Of a DNA stretch of 64,000 bases, positions 25,314-34,931 are shown piece by piece. Every line of letters starts with the position of its first letter. The stretch's first letter is position 1. The notes below the pieces were generated by a model that saw only the letters and a program-made list of their open reading frames with translations, was not told the DNA's origin and searched no databases. A program made the translations under genes and the position numbers. The stretch comes from Eoetvoesiella caeni (GTDB lineage: Bacteria; Pseudomonadota; Gammaproteobacteria; Burkholderiales; Burkholderiaceae_B), in the NCBI RefSeq assembly GCF_003315175.1, contig NZ_QNRQ01000015.1, positions 37,708 to 101,707 on the forward strand, written 5' to 3'.

Positions 25314-26765
25314 ATGACTGCCATTTCATTGTTGATCAACGGCCAAAAAAAACAAGCCAGCAACGGCGCTACATTCGAGCGGAAAAACCCTCTTGACGGC
25401 AGCGTGGCCACAACCGCCCCAGCCGCCACCGTTGACGACGCCATTGCAGCAGTCGAAGCCGCATCCAAGGCCTTTCCCATCTGGTCGGCCATGGGACCCA
25501 ACGAGCGCCGGGCATTGCTTATCAAAGCCTCGCAGGCCCTGCAGGCCAAGGCCGACGCCTTCATTGCCGCCATGGCCGGAGAAACCGGCTCTTCGGCCAT
25601 GTGGGCGGGCTTCAATGTACAGTTGGGCGCCAGCACCCTGCTCGAAGCCGCCGCGCTGACCACACAAGTCAGCGGCGAAGTCATTCCTTCGGACGTGCCC
25701 GGCAACCTGGCCATGGGCATGCGCCAGCCAGCCGGTGTGGTGCTGGGCATGGCACCATGGAACGCCCCCATCATCCTGGGTGTGCGCGCCATTGCCACGC
25801 CGCTGGCCTGCGGCAATACGGTGGTGCTGAAAGGCTCAGAGATCTGCCCAGCCACGCACGGCCTTATCATCGAAGCCTTCCAGGACGCCGGCCTGCCCGA
25901 AGGCGTGGTCAATTTCATCACCAACGCCCCGGCCGATGCCGGCTCGCTGGTCGAGGCCATGATCGCCCACCCGGCCGTGCGCCGCGTGAACTTCACCGGC
26001 TCTACCCGCGTTGGCCGCATCATTGCCAGCGCTTGCGCCAAATATCTCAAACCCGTTGTGCTGGAACTGGGCGGCAAAGCGCCGCTGGTCATTCTTGACG
26101 ACGCCGACCTTGACCAGGCAGTCGACGCCGCCGCCTTCGGCGCCTTCGCCAATTCGGGGCAAATTTGCATGTCGACCGAACGCATTATTGTCGACGAAAA
26201 AATCGCCGACGAATTCGTTGCCCGCCTGACCGCAAAAGCCAAAAGCCTGCCCTTGGGCGATCCGCGCAAAGGCCCCGCCGTCCTGGGCTCCGTCGTAGAC
26301 ATGAGCACCGTCCACCGCTGCAACGATCTTATCGACGACGCACTGGCGCAAGGCGCCAAGCTGCTGTGCGGCAACAAGGCCGAGAACACGCTGATTCCTG
26401 CCACGCTGCTTGACCACGTCACGCCGTCCATGAAGATATACAGCGAAGAATCCTTCGGCCCGGTCAAAGGCATTGTGCGCGTCAAAGGTGTGGAAGAAGC
26501 CATTGCCGTGGCCAACGACAATGCCTACGGCCTGGCGTCCGCGGTATTCGGCAAGGACATTGCCCGCGCAATGCAGGTGGCCAAGCGCATTGAGTCCGGC
26601 ATCTGCCATATCAACGGCCCCACCGTGCACGACGAGGCTCAAATGCCGTTCGGCGGCGTCAAGGACAGCGGCTTCGGGCGTTTCGGCGGCAAGGCCGGCA
26701 TCGAAGCCTTTACCGAGCTGCGCTGGATGTCCATCCAAACCACACCGCGCCACTACCCGTTCTGA
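25314..26765 (+). CDS. NAD(P)-dependent aldehyde dehydrogenase, aromatic (salicylaldehyde/vanillin-type)
   Basis: A 483-residue aldehyde dehydrogenase. The catalytic cysteine is in NSGQICMSTER (about residue 283), the general base glutamate in VLELGGKAPLVILDDADL (about 250), and the NAD loop in FTGSTRVGRII. The substrate-side pattern GMAPWNAPIILGVRAIATPL and the C-terminal HINGPTVHDEAQMPFGGVKDSGFGRFGG is characteristic of the salicylaldehyde, benzaldehyde and vanillin dehydrogenase branch. It could oxidise the aldehyde released by the decarboxylase at 20257, completing arylglyoxylate to arylcarboxylate. A GGAG site lies seven bases before ATG. Confidence 0.88.
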   Translation: MTAISLLINGQKKQASNGATFERKNPLDGSVATTAPAATVDDAIAAVEAASKAFPIWSAMGPNERRALLIKASQALQAKADAFIAAMAGETGSSAMWAGFNVQLGASTLLEAAALTTQVSGEVIPSDVPGNLAMGMRQPAGVVLGMAPWNAPIILGVRAIATPLACGNTVVLKGSEICPATHGLIIEAFQDAGLPEGVVNFITNAPADAGSLVEAMIAHPAVRRVNFTGSTRVGRIIASACAKYLKPVVLELGGKAPLVILDDADLDQAVDAAAFGAFANSGQICMSTERIIVDEKIADEFVARLTAKAKSLPLGDPRKGPAVLGSVVDMSTVHRCNDLIDDALAQGAKLLCGNKAENTLIPATLLDHVTPSMKIYSEESFGPVKGIVRVKGVEEAIAVANDNAYGLASAVFGKDIARAMQVAKRIESGICHINGPTVHDEAQMPFGGVKDSGFGRFGGKAGIEAFTELRWMSIQTTPRHYPF

Positions 26766-26806
26766 ACACGCACGGGGCGCGCGGCCCCGCCGCCTGCTTT
26801 TCCGGT

Positions 26807-26836
26807 AAACGCCCTGGTTCTACAACCAGGGCGTTT
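26807..26836 (+). terminator. perfect hairpin downstream of the aldehyde dehydrogenase gene
   Basis: A 13-base perfect stem (AAACGCCCTGGTT / AACCAGGGCGTTT) with a 4-base loop CTAC. It lies 42 bases after the stop. The T stretch is short, but stem symmetry and place make it a likely transcription terminator, possibly in both directions. Confidence 0.75.
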
Positions 26837-27010
26837 CCGCTTCAAGGCCTTCTTTCAGCCAATGCCTTGCATCCACGCATTTGCGGCCAGAGCGCCGATC
26901 TTTGCGCCCGACGGTTGCGTCCGGCTCGGCTTCGGCGTCATACTCATGCCCACGCCCGTCTCTTCGAAAATACAACGATGGGATAAAAATATGCACGAGA
27001 CCAAGCTTTC

Positions 27011-28282
27011 ATGACTACAAAACTCCAGTCGCTTCCCGATTCGCCCTACGCGGTATTTCGCCTGATCGTCACCTTGGCCTTGATTACCCTGGGAAGCAGC
27101 GGCATGTATGTAATTGCCGTAGTGCTGCCGTCGGTCCAGGCCGACTTCGGCGTGGACCGCGCCGATGCCTCGTTGCCTTACACGGTCATGATGATAGGTT
27201 TCGGCTTGGGCGGCATGTTCATGGGCTGGCTGTCCGACCGCTACGGCATCATGCTGCCACTGCTTATTGGGGCGGTGGGCATGGGGTTAGGCTACGCCGC
27301 GGCGGCGGCCTCGGGCAATATCTGGATGTTTACGCTGGTTCATGGCGCGCTTATCGGCCTGATCGGCAGCTCGGCCACATTCGCGCCGCTCATTGCCGAT
27401 ACATCCATGTGGTTCATTCGCCGGCGCGGCATCGCCGTGGCCGTATGCGCCAGCGGCAATTATGTCAGCGGCGCCATCTGGCCGCCCATAGTGCAGCACT
27501 TCGTTTATGAAATCGGCTGGCGGCAAACTTATCTGTACATGGGGCTTTTCAGCTTTTTGGCCATGGCTGGGCTGGCCTTGCTGATGCGCCGCCGGCCCCC
27601 TTCCCAGCCCATGCACCAGCCGTTGGCCGCAAACGGCCCGGCCAGCGCCGCAACGCAATCGTCGCGCCCTTTCGGGTTCTCACCCGGCACGGCGCAATTG
27701 CTGCTTAGCATTGCAGGGATAGGGTGCTGCGTTGCCATGGCAATGCCCCAGGTACATATCGTAGCCTATTGCTCCGACCTGGGCTACGGTGTGGCGCGCG
27801 GGGCCGAAATGCTGTCCCTCATGCTGGTCTGCGGCATCGTCAGCCGGCTGGTGTCGGGTGTCATCTGCGACCGCATCGGCGGGCTGCGCACCTTGCTGCT
27901 GGGCTCCGGCCTGCAAATGCTGGCCCTGTTTCTGTTCCTGCCTTTCGACGGGCTGGTTTCCCTTTATATTATTGCGGCGCTTTTCGGCCTGTTCCAGGGC
28001 GGCATCGTGCCTTCGTACGCGATCATCGTGCGCGAACACTTTTCGCCCAAAGAGGCGGGTGCCCGAACCGGCACCGTCATCATGGCCACCATGTTGGGCA
28101 TGGCCCTGGGCGGCTGGATGTCGGGCAAAGTCTACGACCTGACGGGCTCGTATCAGGCGGCGTTTCTTAATGGCATAGGCTGGAACCTGCTGAACTTGCT
28201 GATCGTCATCATGCTGCTGCGGCGAACGCTGCGGCCGGGCGCCGCTGAAATGGGGGCGCTAAAAGCCGGACACCGCGCTTGA
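27011..28282 (+). CDS. MFS transporter (YbfB/oxalate-formate antiporter-like)
   Basis: A 423-residue protein with about twelve transmembrane segments. GLGGMFMGWLSDRYGIMLPLLIG is the loop 2-3 motif, ADTSMWFIRRRGIAVAVCASGNYVSG matches helix 4-5 of monocarboxylate and oxalate/formate-type MFS proteins (WFxxRRGxAxG), and a central hydrophilic loop lies near residues 195-225. The second half repeats the D-x-IGG motif (ICDRIGGLRTLLLG). No clear ribosome site precedes the ATG. It stands between two hairpins and is probably its own unit; a carboxylate substrate is suggested by the subfamily only. Confidence 0.82.
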   Translation: MTTKLQSLPDSPYAVFRLIVTLALITLGSSGMYVIAVVLPSVQADFGVDRADASLPYTVMMIGFGLGGMFMGWLSDRYGIMLPLLIGAVGMGLGYAAAAASGNIWMFTLVHGALIGLIGSSATFAPLIADTSMWFIRRRGIAVAVCASGNYVSGAIWPPIVQHFVYEIGWRQTYLYMGLFSFLAMAGLALLMRRRPPSQPMHQPLAANGPASAATQSSRPFGFSPGTAQLLLSIAGIGCCVAMAMPQVHIVAYCSDLGYGVARGAEMLSLMLVCGIVSRLVSGVICDRIGGLRTLLLGSGLQMLALFLFLPFDGLVSLYIIAALFGLFQGGIVPSYAIIVREHFSPKEAGARTGTVIMATMLGMALGGWMSGKVYDLTGSYQAAFLNGIGWNLLNLLIVIMLLRRTLRPGAAEMGALKAGHRA

Positions 28283-28310
28283 TGCCGTTTACGCTGAAGC
28301 AACTGCAAGG

Positions 28311-28335
28311 CCGCCCCAACAACAAACCGGGGCGG
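28311..28335. terminator. hairpin between the MFS and ilvD genes
   Basis: A 7-base GC stem CCGCCCC/GGGGCGG with an 11-base loop, followed by ATCCTTTTG on the plus strand. It lies 28 bases after the MFS stop and before the convergent ilvD stop, so it may end transcription from the MFS gene. Confidence 0.5.
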
Positions 28336-28498
28336 ATCCTTTTGCAAGAACCCGCCCCGCCATTGCCAAATGCACCCCACAGAATGCATTTTGCAAACCA
28401 TGCGCCAGGCAGGCCCTCTGACCAAACCCTACCGGCTGCCCCCTGCCAGGATAGCCGGCAAGTGGGGATTTGACTCAGAGCACCTGGGTCGGAAAGTC

Positions 28499-30184
28499 CT
28501 AGAAATTATCCAGGACAGCGCCCGTGCTGGCGGTTGAACAATTGAAAGCGAACTTGGCCTGCACGCCGCGGGTATAGCGCGGCGCGGGCGCCTTCCAGGC
28601 CTTGCGCCGGACGGCAATTTCGTCTTCGGGCACATTCAACTGAAGCAAGTGTTGATGCGCGTCGATGGTAATGGAATCGCCCTCGTGAACCAGCGCAATA
28701 TAACCGCCCACCGCCGCCTCGGGCGCCACGTGACCGACCACCATGCCCCAGGTGCCGCCGGAAAAACGCCCGTCGGTAATAAGGCCCACCGAATCGCCCA
28801 ACCCCGCGCCGATAAGCGCGCTGGTGGGGGCCAGCATTTCGGGCATGCCCGGCCCGCCTTTGGGGCCCAGATAGCGCAAGACCATGACGTCTCCCGCCTT
28901 GATCTGCCCCTTCAGAATGGCGGCCAGTGCACTTTCCTCGTCGTCGAATACGCGTGCCGGCCCGGTCATGACGGGATTCTTCAGCCCTGTGATCTTGGCT
29001 ACACAGCCTTCGGGAGACAGATTGCCTTTAAGTATGGCCAGATGGCCTTCTTTGTACAGCGCTTTGTCCAGAGGACGGATAATGGTTTGATCCGCTGGTG
29101 GGACATCGGGAATATCGGCCAGGGTTTGCGCCATGGTCTTGCCGGTGATTGTCATGCAGTCGCCGTTGAGCAGGCCGGCATTGAGCAGCAGCTTCATGAC
29201 CTGGGGCACGCCGCCGGCGCGATGGAAGTCGACAGCCAGGTAATGCCCGCTGGGTTTCAGGTCGCAAATGACCGGCACCTTGCGGCGTACACGCTCGAAA
29301 TCGTCGATGCTCCATTCGACTTCGGCGGCATGGGCAATGGCCAGGATATGCAGCACGGCATTGGTGGAACCGCCGGTAGCCATGACAACGCTGACGGCGT
29401 TTTCAAGAGACTGGCGCGTGACGATGTCGCGCGGCTTCAAGTCCAGTTCGATGGCCTTCAGAAGAACCCGCGCCGACTCGGCCGCCGAGGCGACCTTTTC
29501 GTCGTGCACATTGGCCATGGTGGAGGAATACGGCAGGCTCATGCCCATGGCTTCGAAAGCGGAGCTCATGGTGTTGGCGGTATACATGCCGCCGCAGGAA
29601 CCCGGCCCCGGAATGGCATGCAGCTCGATCTGCTTGAGTTCGGAAGCGCTCATGCGCCCCGCGGCGTTTTCGCCCACGGCCTCGAACACGCTGACGATAT
29701 TCAGGTCTTTGCCATGCAAACGGCCTGGAAGTATGGTGCCGCCATACACATAGATGGAAGGCACATTGGCGCGCAGCATGCCCATCATGCCGCCCGGCAT
29801 GTTTTTATCGCAGCCGCCGATAACCAGCACGCCGTCCATCCACTGGCCCTGCACACAGGTTTCAACGCAGTCGGCGATGACTTCGCGCGAGACCAGCGAA
29901 TACTTCATGCCCTCGGTACCCATGGCCATGCCGTCGGAAATCGTAGGGGTGCCGAATACCTGGGCGTTGCCGCCGTTTTGCTCGATGGCCTCGATGGCTG
30001 CATCGGCCAGGCGCTGCAAGCCGCTGTTGCAAGGCGTAATAGTGCTGTGCCCGTTGGCCACGCCCACCATGGGCTTGGCGAAGTCTTCTTCTTTGTAGCC
30101 CAGCGCGTAGTACATGGAGCGATTGGGCGCCCGTGCCGCGCCTTGAGTAATATGGGCAGAGCGTAAGCGCTTTGTCGTGGTCAT
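28499..30184 (-). CDS. ilvD: dihydroxy-acid dehydratase, short form (561 residues)
   Basis: An IlvD/Edd-family dehydratase. The start is ATG 30184 ([15 protein letters not shown]), which has GGGAG six bases upstream; the open frame extends further but lacks homology. Cluster cysteines are seen in [11 protein letters not shown] (about residue 122) and [16 protein letters not shown] (about 190), and the C-terminal [20 protein letters not shown] is the active-site serine region. It makes branched 2-oxo acids for isoleucine and valine synthesis. This shorter type is the one seen in Corynebacterium and many beta-proteobacteria, and is only distantly like the adjacent 622-residue gene. A sugar-acid dehydratase role remains possible. 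Confidence 0.88.
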   Translation of the reverse strand: MTTTKRLRSAHITQGAARAPNRSMYYALGYKEEDFAKPMVGVANGHSTITPCNSGLQRLADAAIEAIEQNGGNAQVFGTPTISDGMAMGTEGMKYSLVSREVIADCVETCVQGQWMDGVLVIGGCDKNMPGGMMGMLRANVPSIYVYGGTILPGRLHGKDLNIVSVFEAVGENAAGRMSASELKQIELHAIPGPGSCGGMYTANTMSSAFEAMGMSLPYSSTMANVHDEKVASAAESARVLLKAIELDLKPRDIVTRQSLENAVSVVMATGGSTNAVLHILAIAHAAEVEWSIDDFERVRRKVPVICDLKPSGHYLAVDFHRAGGVPQVMKLLLNAGLLNGDCMTITGKTMAQTLADIPDVPPADQTIIRPLDKALYKEGHLAILKGNLSPEGCVAKITGLKNPVMTGPARVFDDEESALAAILKGQIKAGDVMVLRYLGPKGGPGMPEMLAPTSALIGAGLGDSVGLITDGRFSGGTWGMVVGHVAPEAAVGGYIALVHEGDSITIDAHQHLLQLNVPEDEIAVRRKAWKAPAPRYTRGVQAKFAFNCSTASTGAVLDNF

Positions 30185-30334
30185 GCATTTCTCCCGGGAT
30201 AAGGGCACAGTGTCGCACCGACCCCCGGTATTTTCAACCGGATTGAGAACAGGGTGATTGCCGCGGACAAGCAACGGGCGTCCCGTCGGCGATGGCTGCA
30301 ATGCCGGCCATATCGGATGCAGCGCCGCCGCGAG

Positions 30335-30368
30335 GCGAAAAAAGGGGCCGAAACCAGCCCTTTTTCGC
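30335..30368 (-). terminator. hairpin with A- and T-rich arms downstream of the long ilvD gene
   Basis: The arms read GCGAAAAAGGGC and GCCCCTTTTTTCGC on the minus strand around an 8-base loop. It lies 20 bases after the stop of the ilvD gene at 30388 and separates it from the second ilvD gene, suggesting two independent transcripts. Confidence 0.6.
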
Positions 30369-30387
30369 TGAAAGAACTGTCGCGCGC

Positions 30388-32256
30388 CTAGCGGCGTTTG
30401 CTCAGTTGGCTGACATCGCGCACGGCGCCGCGGTCCGCGGAAGTGGCCAGGGCTGCATAGGCTTTCAACGCTTGCGAAACGACGCGCTCGCGATTCAAAG
30501 GCTGCCAGGCCTGTTCGCCGCGCGCCTCCATGGCGGCACGGCGGTCGGCCAGTTCCTGGTCGCTGATCGCGAGGTTGATCGTACGATTGGGAATGTCGAT
30601 TTCAATCGTGTCGCCATCGTTGACCAGGCCGATATTGCCGCCTTCGGCCGCCTCGGGCGAGGCGTGGCCTATGACAAGCCCCGAAGACCCGCCCGAAAAG
30701 CGGCCGTCGGTCAGCAAGGCTGAACTGGCGCCCAGGCCTTTGGACTTCAGGTAGGAAGTGGGATAGAGCATCTCCTGCATGCCGGGACCGCCCTTGGGGC
30801 CTTCGTAGCGGATGATGACGACGTCGCCTGCCTTGACCTGGCCGTTGAGTATGCCTGCTACAGAATCTTCCTGGCTTTCGTAAACCCGGGCGATGCCGGT
30901 AAAGGTCAGGATGCTGTCGTCCACGCCCGCCGTCTTGACGATGCAGCCATTGGGAGCCAGGTTGCCGTAAAGTACGGCAAGGCCGCCATCTTGCGAATAA
31001 GCGTGTTCTTTGGAGCGGATGCAGCCGTTTTGGCGATCCAGGTCCAGGGTGCTGTATTGCCGGTCCTGGCTGAAGGCCACCTGGGTGGGTATGCCGCCGG
31101 GCGAGGCTTTATAGAAGGTGTTGATCTCGTCGCTGACCGGCGAGCCGCCCACGTCCCAGGTCGCAATGGCCTGGCCCAGGGTGCCGCTATGCACGTTGCC
31201 GACATCCAGATTGAGCAGATTGGCGCGCGCCAACTCGCCCAGAATGGCCATGATGCCGCCCGCGCGGTGCACATCTTCCATATGGTATTTGTCGGTGGCG
31301 GGCGCGACCTTGCACAGGCACGGAACGCGCCGCGAAATGCGGTCGATGTCCGACATGGTGAATTCGACCTCGGCTTCCTGTGCCGCCGCAAGCAGGTGCA
31401 GAACCGTATTGGTGGACCCGCCCATGGCAACATCCAATGTCATGGCATTTTCGAACGCTGCGACGCTGGCAATGCTGCGCGGCAAGACGGATTCATCGTC
31501 CTCTTCGTAGTAGCGCTTGCACAAGTCCACAATCAGGCGGCCGGCCTCTTCGAACAAGCCTTTGCGGCGCGCATGGGTGGCAAGCACCGTGCCGTTGCCA
31601 GGCAAGGCCAGGCCCAATGCTTCGGTCAGGCAGTTCATGGAGTTGGCGGTGAACATTCCGGAACATGAGCCGCAGGTAGGACAGGCGCTGCGCTCGATCT
31701 GGTCAACCTCGGCGTCGCTGACGCTGGAGTCCGCCGCCTTGACCATGGCGTCGACCAGGTCCAGCTTCATCAGGATTTTCTTGGTGCCGGGGTCAATGAC
31801 TTTGCCCGCTTCCATCGGGCCGCCGGAAACGAACACCACGGGAATGTTAAGCCGCATGGCCGCCATCAGCATGCCCGGGGTGATTTTGTCGCAGTTCGAA
31901 ATGCACACCATGGCATCGGCGCAGTGGGCATTGACCATGTACTCGACCGAATCGGCGATGAGTTCTCGCGACGGCAACGAATACAGCATCCCGCCGTGGC
32001 CCATGGCAATCCCGTCGTCGACGGCGATCGTGTTGAATTCCTTGGCCACACCGCCCGCCGCCTCGATGTGGCGCGCCACCAACTGTCCCATGTCCTTCAA
32101 GTGGACATGGCCCGGTACGAACTGGGTAAAAGAGTTGACGACGGCAATGATGGGCTTATTGAAATCGCCGTCTTTCATGCCGGTAGCGCGCCAAAGAGCG
32201 CGCGCGCCAGCCATGTTGCGGCCGTGGGTCGAGGTACGGGAACGGTATTGCGGCAT
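30388..32256 (-). CDS. ilvD: dihydroxy-acid dehydratase, E. coli-type (622 residues)
   Basis: Very close to E. coli IlvD throughout, starting [20 protein letters not shown] at ATG 32256 (15 more upstream codons are open but not homologous). Fe-S ligands are in [11 protein letters not shown] (about residue 120) and [20 protein letters not shown] (about 193); the C-terminal active-site serine segment is [19 protein letters not shown]. It dehydrates 2,3-dihydroxy-isovalerate and 2,3-dihydroxy-3-methylvalerate in valine and isoleucine synthesis. E. coli-type enzymes carry an oxygen-sensitive [4Fe-4S] cluster. Its leader contains the 32-bp tandem repeat block at 32339-32490. Confidence 0.93.
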   Translation of the reverse strand: MPQYRSRTSTHGRNMAGARALWRATGMKDGDFNKPIIAVVNSFTQFVPGHVHLKDMGQLVARHIEAAGGVAKEFNTIAVDDGIAMGHGGMLYSLPSRELIADSVEYMVNAHCADAMVCISNCDKITPGMLMAAMRLNIPVVFVSGGPMEAGKVIDPGTKKILMKLDLVDAMVKAADSSVSDAEVDQIERSACPTCGSCSGMFTANSMNCLTEALGLALPGNGTVLATHARRKGLFEEAGRLIVDLCKRYYEEDDESVLPRSIASVAAFENAMTLDVAMGGSTNTVLHLLAAAQEAEVEFTMSDIDRISRRVPCLCKVAPATDKYHMEDVHRAGGIMAILGELARANLLNLDVGNVHSGTLGQAIATWDVGGSPVSDEINTFYKASPGGIPTQVAFSQDRQYSTLDLDRQNGCIRSKEHAYSQDGGLAVLYGNLAPNGCIVKTAGVDDSILTFTGIARVYESQEDSVAGILNGQVKAGDVVIIRYEGPKGGPGMQEMLYPTSYLKSKGLGASSALLTDGRFSGGSSGLVIGHASPEAAEGGNIGLVNDGDTIEIDIPNRTINLAISDQELADRRAAMEARGEQAWQPLNRERVVSQALKAYAALATSADRGAVRDVSQLSKRR

Positions 32257-32338
32257 AGGGCTTCTCTGATGTGACAGTCGGTAAACCCAAGATATTAACA
32301 AGGATCACCGCGCCCCGCCGCTTGCCGAGAGGCTAAGG

Positions 32339-32490
32339 GGGCTTTGCGCCGAAAACGGCACTGCCCCGGAGGGCTTTGCGCCGAAAACGGCACTGCCCCG
32401 GAGGGCTTTGCGCCGAAGGCAGCGCGACCCCGGCGGGCTTTGCGCCGCCTTCGGCGCGACCCGGCAGGCTTTGCGCCGAAAACGGCGCGA
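32339..32490. repeat. 32-bp tandem repeat, about 4.75 imperfect copies
   Basis: Units begin at 32339, 32371, 32403, 32435 and 32467, each opening with GGGCTTTGCGCCG (the last has lost one G). The first two are identical over 32 bases; later ones drift at the middle (AAAACGGC, AAGGCAGC, CCTTCGGC). Each unit can fold as a short hairpin (CGCCG-AAAA-CGGCG, GCGCCG-CCTT-CGGCGC). The block fills the space between the psiF stop and the ilvD start on the minus strand. Confidence 0.85.
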
Positions 32491-32496
32491 AACCAA

Positions 32497-32865
32497 TTAC
32501 TTGGCTTTTAAGCAGGTGCTCATGAAGGTTTTGCGTTTGTCGCCGGACAGGTTTTGCGTGGCGGCCTGGGCGTTGCAGTCTTTCATGCGTTGCTGGGATG
32601 AGGTAAGGGCCTTGCCGTTGGCGGCTGTTTCGCCCTTCAGGCAGGAACTCATGAAGGTCTTGCGTTCGTCGCCTTTTTTACCCTTGGCGTCGGCATTGCA
32701 CTTGACCATGCGCTGCTGCTGTTCTGTTTGAGCTTTTGAAGGCGTTGATTTTGCCGGTGCAGTTGCGGTAGAGCCGCTTTGGGCCGACGTCTGTGCCAGG
32801 GCAGGCACTGCCATGGCTCCGCTGAGTATGGCGGCAAGAACTAAACCACGAGTCGAAATGCGCAT
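32497..32865 (-). CDS. PsiF repeat family protein, secreted
   Basis: A 122-residue protein started at ATG 32865 with GAGG eight bases upstream. A signal peptide (STRGLVLAAILSGAMAVPALA, cut after ALA near residue 22) precedes a Thr/Ala/Ser/Lys linker and two PsiF repeats of about 35 residues: QQQRMVKCNADAKGKKGDER-KTFMSSCLKG and QQRMKDCNAQAATQNLSGDK-RKTFMSTCLK. Each has the paired cysteines of the family. PsiF was named as a phosphate-starvation-inducible protein in E. coli; its biochemical role is unknown. No Pho box was recognised here. Confidence 0.85.
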   Translation of the reverse strand: MRISTRGLVLAAILSGAMAVPALAQTSAQSGSTATAPAKSTPSKAQTEQQQRMVKCNADAKGKKGDERKTFMSSCLKGETAANGKALTSSQQRMKDCNAQAATQNLSGDKRKTFMSTCLKAK

Positions 32866-33126
32866 ATAACACCTCATAAAGGTAACACCGAAGAATCGGT
32901 GTGCCTATATTGACTCGCAGTTACAATCCGCGCAAGCGCCAAAAGGTGTCAAAAAGCTATTTTGTGGTGGAAGATGGATCCCGGCCCTCTGGCCGGAACC
33001 TCTTCAAACAATTTTTATCAGCCGTTGAAACATAGCGCCTACTGTTAATCGTAATCTCAAGGACCGGTCGCCTTGAAGCCTGCCTGCCCCGGGCCTCAAG
33101 GCTTTCCTGTTCCTTGAAGGCCCTCG

Positions 33127-33258
33127 TTACAGCATGTCCCCGCCGTTTTTGCGCGCATCCAGGACGTCCTTGGCAAAGGCGGCCAGCAACAATAACAAGA
33201 CAACGGCCGAAAGAACGGGCCAAACCAGAATATAAGCAGTCAAACCAAAAACAGTCAT
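33127..33258 (-). CDS. 43-residue membrane peptide, probable transporter small subunit
   Basis: Reading leftward from ATG 33258 to TAA 33127 gives MTVFGLTAYILVWPVLSAVV followed by a leucine-rich stretch and a charged tail AFAKDVLDARKNGGDML: one transmembrane helix with a cytoplasmic basic/acidic end. AAGGAG lies five bases before ATG. It begins 17 bases after the stop of the sodium:solute symporter gene, so the two are surely cotranscribed. Similar short one-helix proteins (IWPxxSAxVL...DVRxARRxG) are annotated as putative transporter small subunits beside such symporters. Too short for usual gene callers. Confidence 0.75.
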   Translation of the reverse strand: MTVFGLTAYILVWPVLSAVVLLLLLAAFAKDVLDARKNGGDML

Positions 33259-33275
33259 TTTTACTCCTTGAAAAT

Positions 33276-34931
33276 TTACGTGCGGGCCAGCGCCGCGGTG
33301 CTGCGCTGGAACGACACGACGCGCTCGTCAAGCAAGTCGAAATCGAAGCGCTGGTTGCTGCGCAGGCTTACCGTCACGCACACTATTGCGCTGACGCCAT
33401 ACGAAGTCAGGGCACTAAGCAGTACCGCGTAGTCGCGCAAGAACCCGATGCTGTAGGGCAACATGGCCGCCGCCGCCAGCAAGCCGCAAATCGCGCCAAC
33501 TTTCTTGCCGAAAAAGCCGAAAGCCATCAGGCCGGCCACAACGCCCACGCCCACCGTGGCGAATAATTCGAACACCACGGCAATGGCGCCCGTCATGGGC
33601 AGCAGTTCGAAGCGTGCAACGACAAACATTGCCACCGCGCTGCCTACAGCCAGCGTGAATGCCTTATTGGTGATCCTGTCCCAGTAAAAGCTCATGATGA
33701 CCGGGAACACAATGGCGCCCCATAAAGCGCCGACAAACACCAGCATCATCAGGATATCCAGGCGCAGACTTGCAAAGACCACGCCCAGCATCGTCGCCGC
33801 AACCATGGTAAAACGGCCCCAGAACAGCATGCGCTTGGGATTGGGGGTTCCGCGCGCCAGGCTCTTGCCGTAGATATCGGTCATGACAATGGCGGACAAG
33901 GCACAAAGGTCGGCGTCCGCCGTCGATGACAGCGAGCCGATAACCAGCACAAAAAACAGGCCGATGGCGAACGGCGGCAAGTAGGTGGAGGCCATCTGCG
34001 GAATGATGTTGTTCATATTGCCGTCCAGCGGCTTGAGGCCGATGAACAGCGCCAGCAAGCCCAGCATGCCTAGGCCGATCACAATAGCGCCGTAGCCCAC
34101 CGTGGCGGTAATGAACGTCGGCCGAATCAAGTCTTCGCGCACCGCAAAAAGCCGCTGGGCGATCGTCTGGTTGCCGATGGCATACGCCAGCACGGCAACC
34201 AGATATGGCGCGCCTTGCTGCAAGAATGCTTCGGTGGAAAAGAAATCGCTTTGCGCCAGGCTAAGATTGGGCATATTCGCCGCCAGCATGTCCGGGCCGC
34301 CCAGGTTGAAGAAAATCAACGGAATGATTACGACGGCGGCAATGATCATGGCTATGAGCTGGGCAAAATCGGTCAGCACCGACGCCCGGAATCCCGACCA
34401 GATCGTATACGACAACACGCCCACGCCGGCTATCAGAACGCCTTGTATGAAACTTAACGGGCTAAGTACCGAAACCAGGGCTCCGGCCGCCGTGAAGTTG
34501 ACCATCAGGCTGATACAGCTGCCGATAATATTGGATATGGCCAGTATCATCTGGCTGGACTTGCCGTGGCGTGCATACATGATCTCGGCCAGCGTATGCG
34601 CCTTGGGCGCCAGCTTGCGAAAGCGCATGCCGAAGGGATAAATGAAAAGTATCATCAGCGCGCCCCACAGGCCGTAATGGATAGGGCCCGATATCCCGAA
34701 CTTGTATCCCGCGCTGGCGCTGGCGTAGAAAGAGGCGGCCCAGATCCAGGTTGCGATCATGCTGGCCGCTGAAAGCCCAAAGCCGATGGCATTGTTCGAA
34801 ACCATATAGCCATCGACATTCTCGTGCCTTTTGCCGATTATCAAGGACATCAGGAAAGTGGCCAGATAAAAGCCGGCCAGCAGCAGTATGGTGGTAGACG
34901 TAGATAGCTGAAATAGTGCCGTCTCGTGCAT
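33276..34931 (-). CDS. sodium:solute symporter family protein (DUR3/urea-type-like)
   Basis: A 551-residue protein with about 13-14 hydrophobic segments. SSS-family landmarks include the first helix LLLAGFYLATFLMSLIIGKR, DGYMVSNNAIGFGLSAASMIATW, HTLAEIMYARHGKSSQMIL, YTIWSGFRASVLTDFAQLIAMI (the G-x-R-A-x-x-x-TD-x-x-Q signature, about residue 190) and SLSSTADADLCALSAIVMTDIY (S-S-x-x-D-x-x-L, about 340). Sodium-coupled uptake of an organic solute is expected. The small one-helix peptide just downstream is its probable accessory subunit. No regulator is adjacent. Confidence 0.85.
   Translation of the reverse strand: MHETALFQLSTSTTILLLAGFYLATFLMSLIIGKRHENVDGYMVSNNAIGFGLSAASMIATWIWAASFYASASAGYKFGISGPIHYGLWGALMILFIYPFGMRFRKLAPKAHTLAEIMYARHGKSSQMILAISNIIGSCISLMVNFTAAGALVSVLSPLSFIQGVLIAGVGVLSYTIWSGFRASVLTDFAQLIAMIIAAVVIIPLIFFNLGGPDMLAANMPNLSLAQSDFFSTEAFLQQGAPYLVAVLAYAIGNQTIAQRLFAVREDLIRPTFITATVGYGAIVIGLGMLGLLALFIGLKPLDGNMNNIIPQMASTYLPPFAIGLFFVLVIGSLSSTADADLCALSAIVMTDIYGKSLARGTPNPKRMLFWGRFTMVAATMLGVVFASLRLDILMMLVFVGALWGAIVFPVIMSFYWDRITNKAFTLAVGSAVAMFVVARFELLPMTGAIAVVFELFATVGVGVVAGLMAFGFFGKKVGAICGLLAAAAMLPYSIGFLRDYAVLLSALTSYGVSAIVCVTVSLRSNQRFDFDLLDERVVSFQRSTAALART

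Noticed and set aside
28649..30166. A 505-codon open frame on the plus strand
   Set aside because: Antisense to the short ilvD gene, with typical shadow composition (His, Gly, Arg, Asp-rich).
32339..32490. Possible CRISPR array
   Set aside because: The 32-base units are directly adjacent with no spacers between them, so this is a simple tandem repeat.
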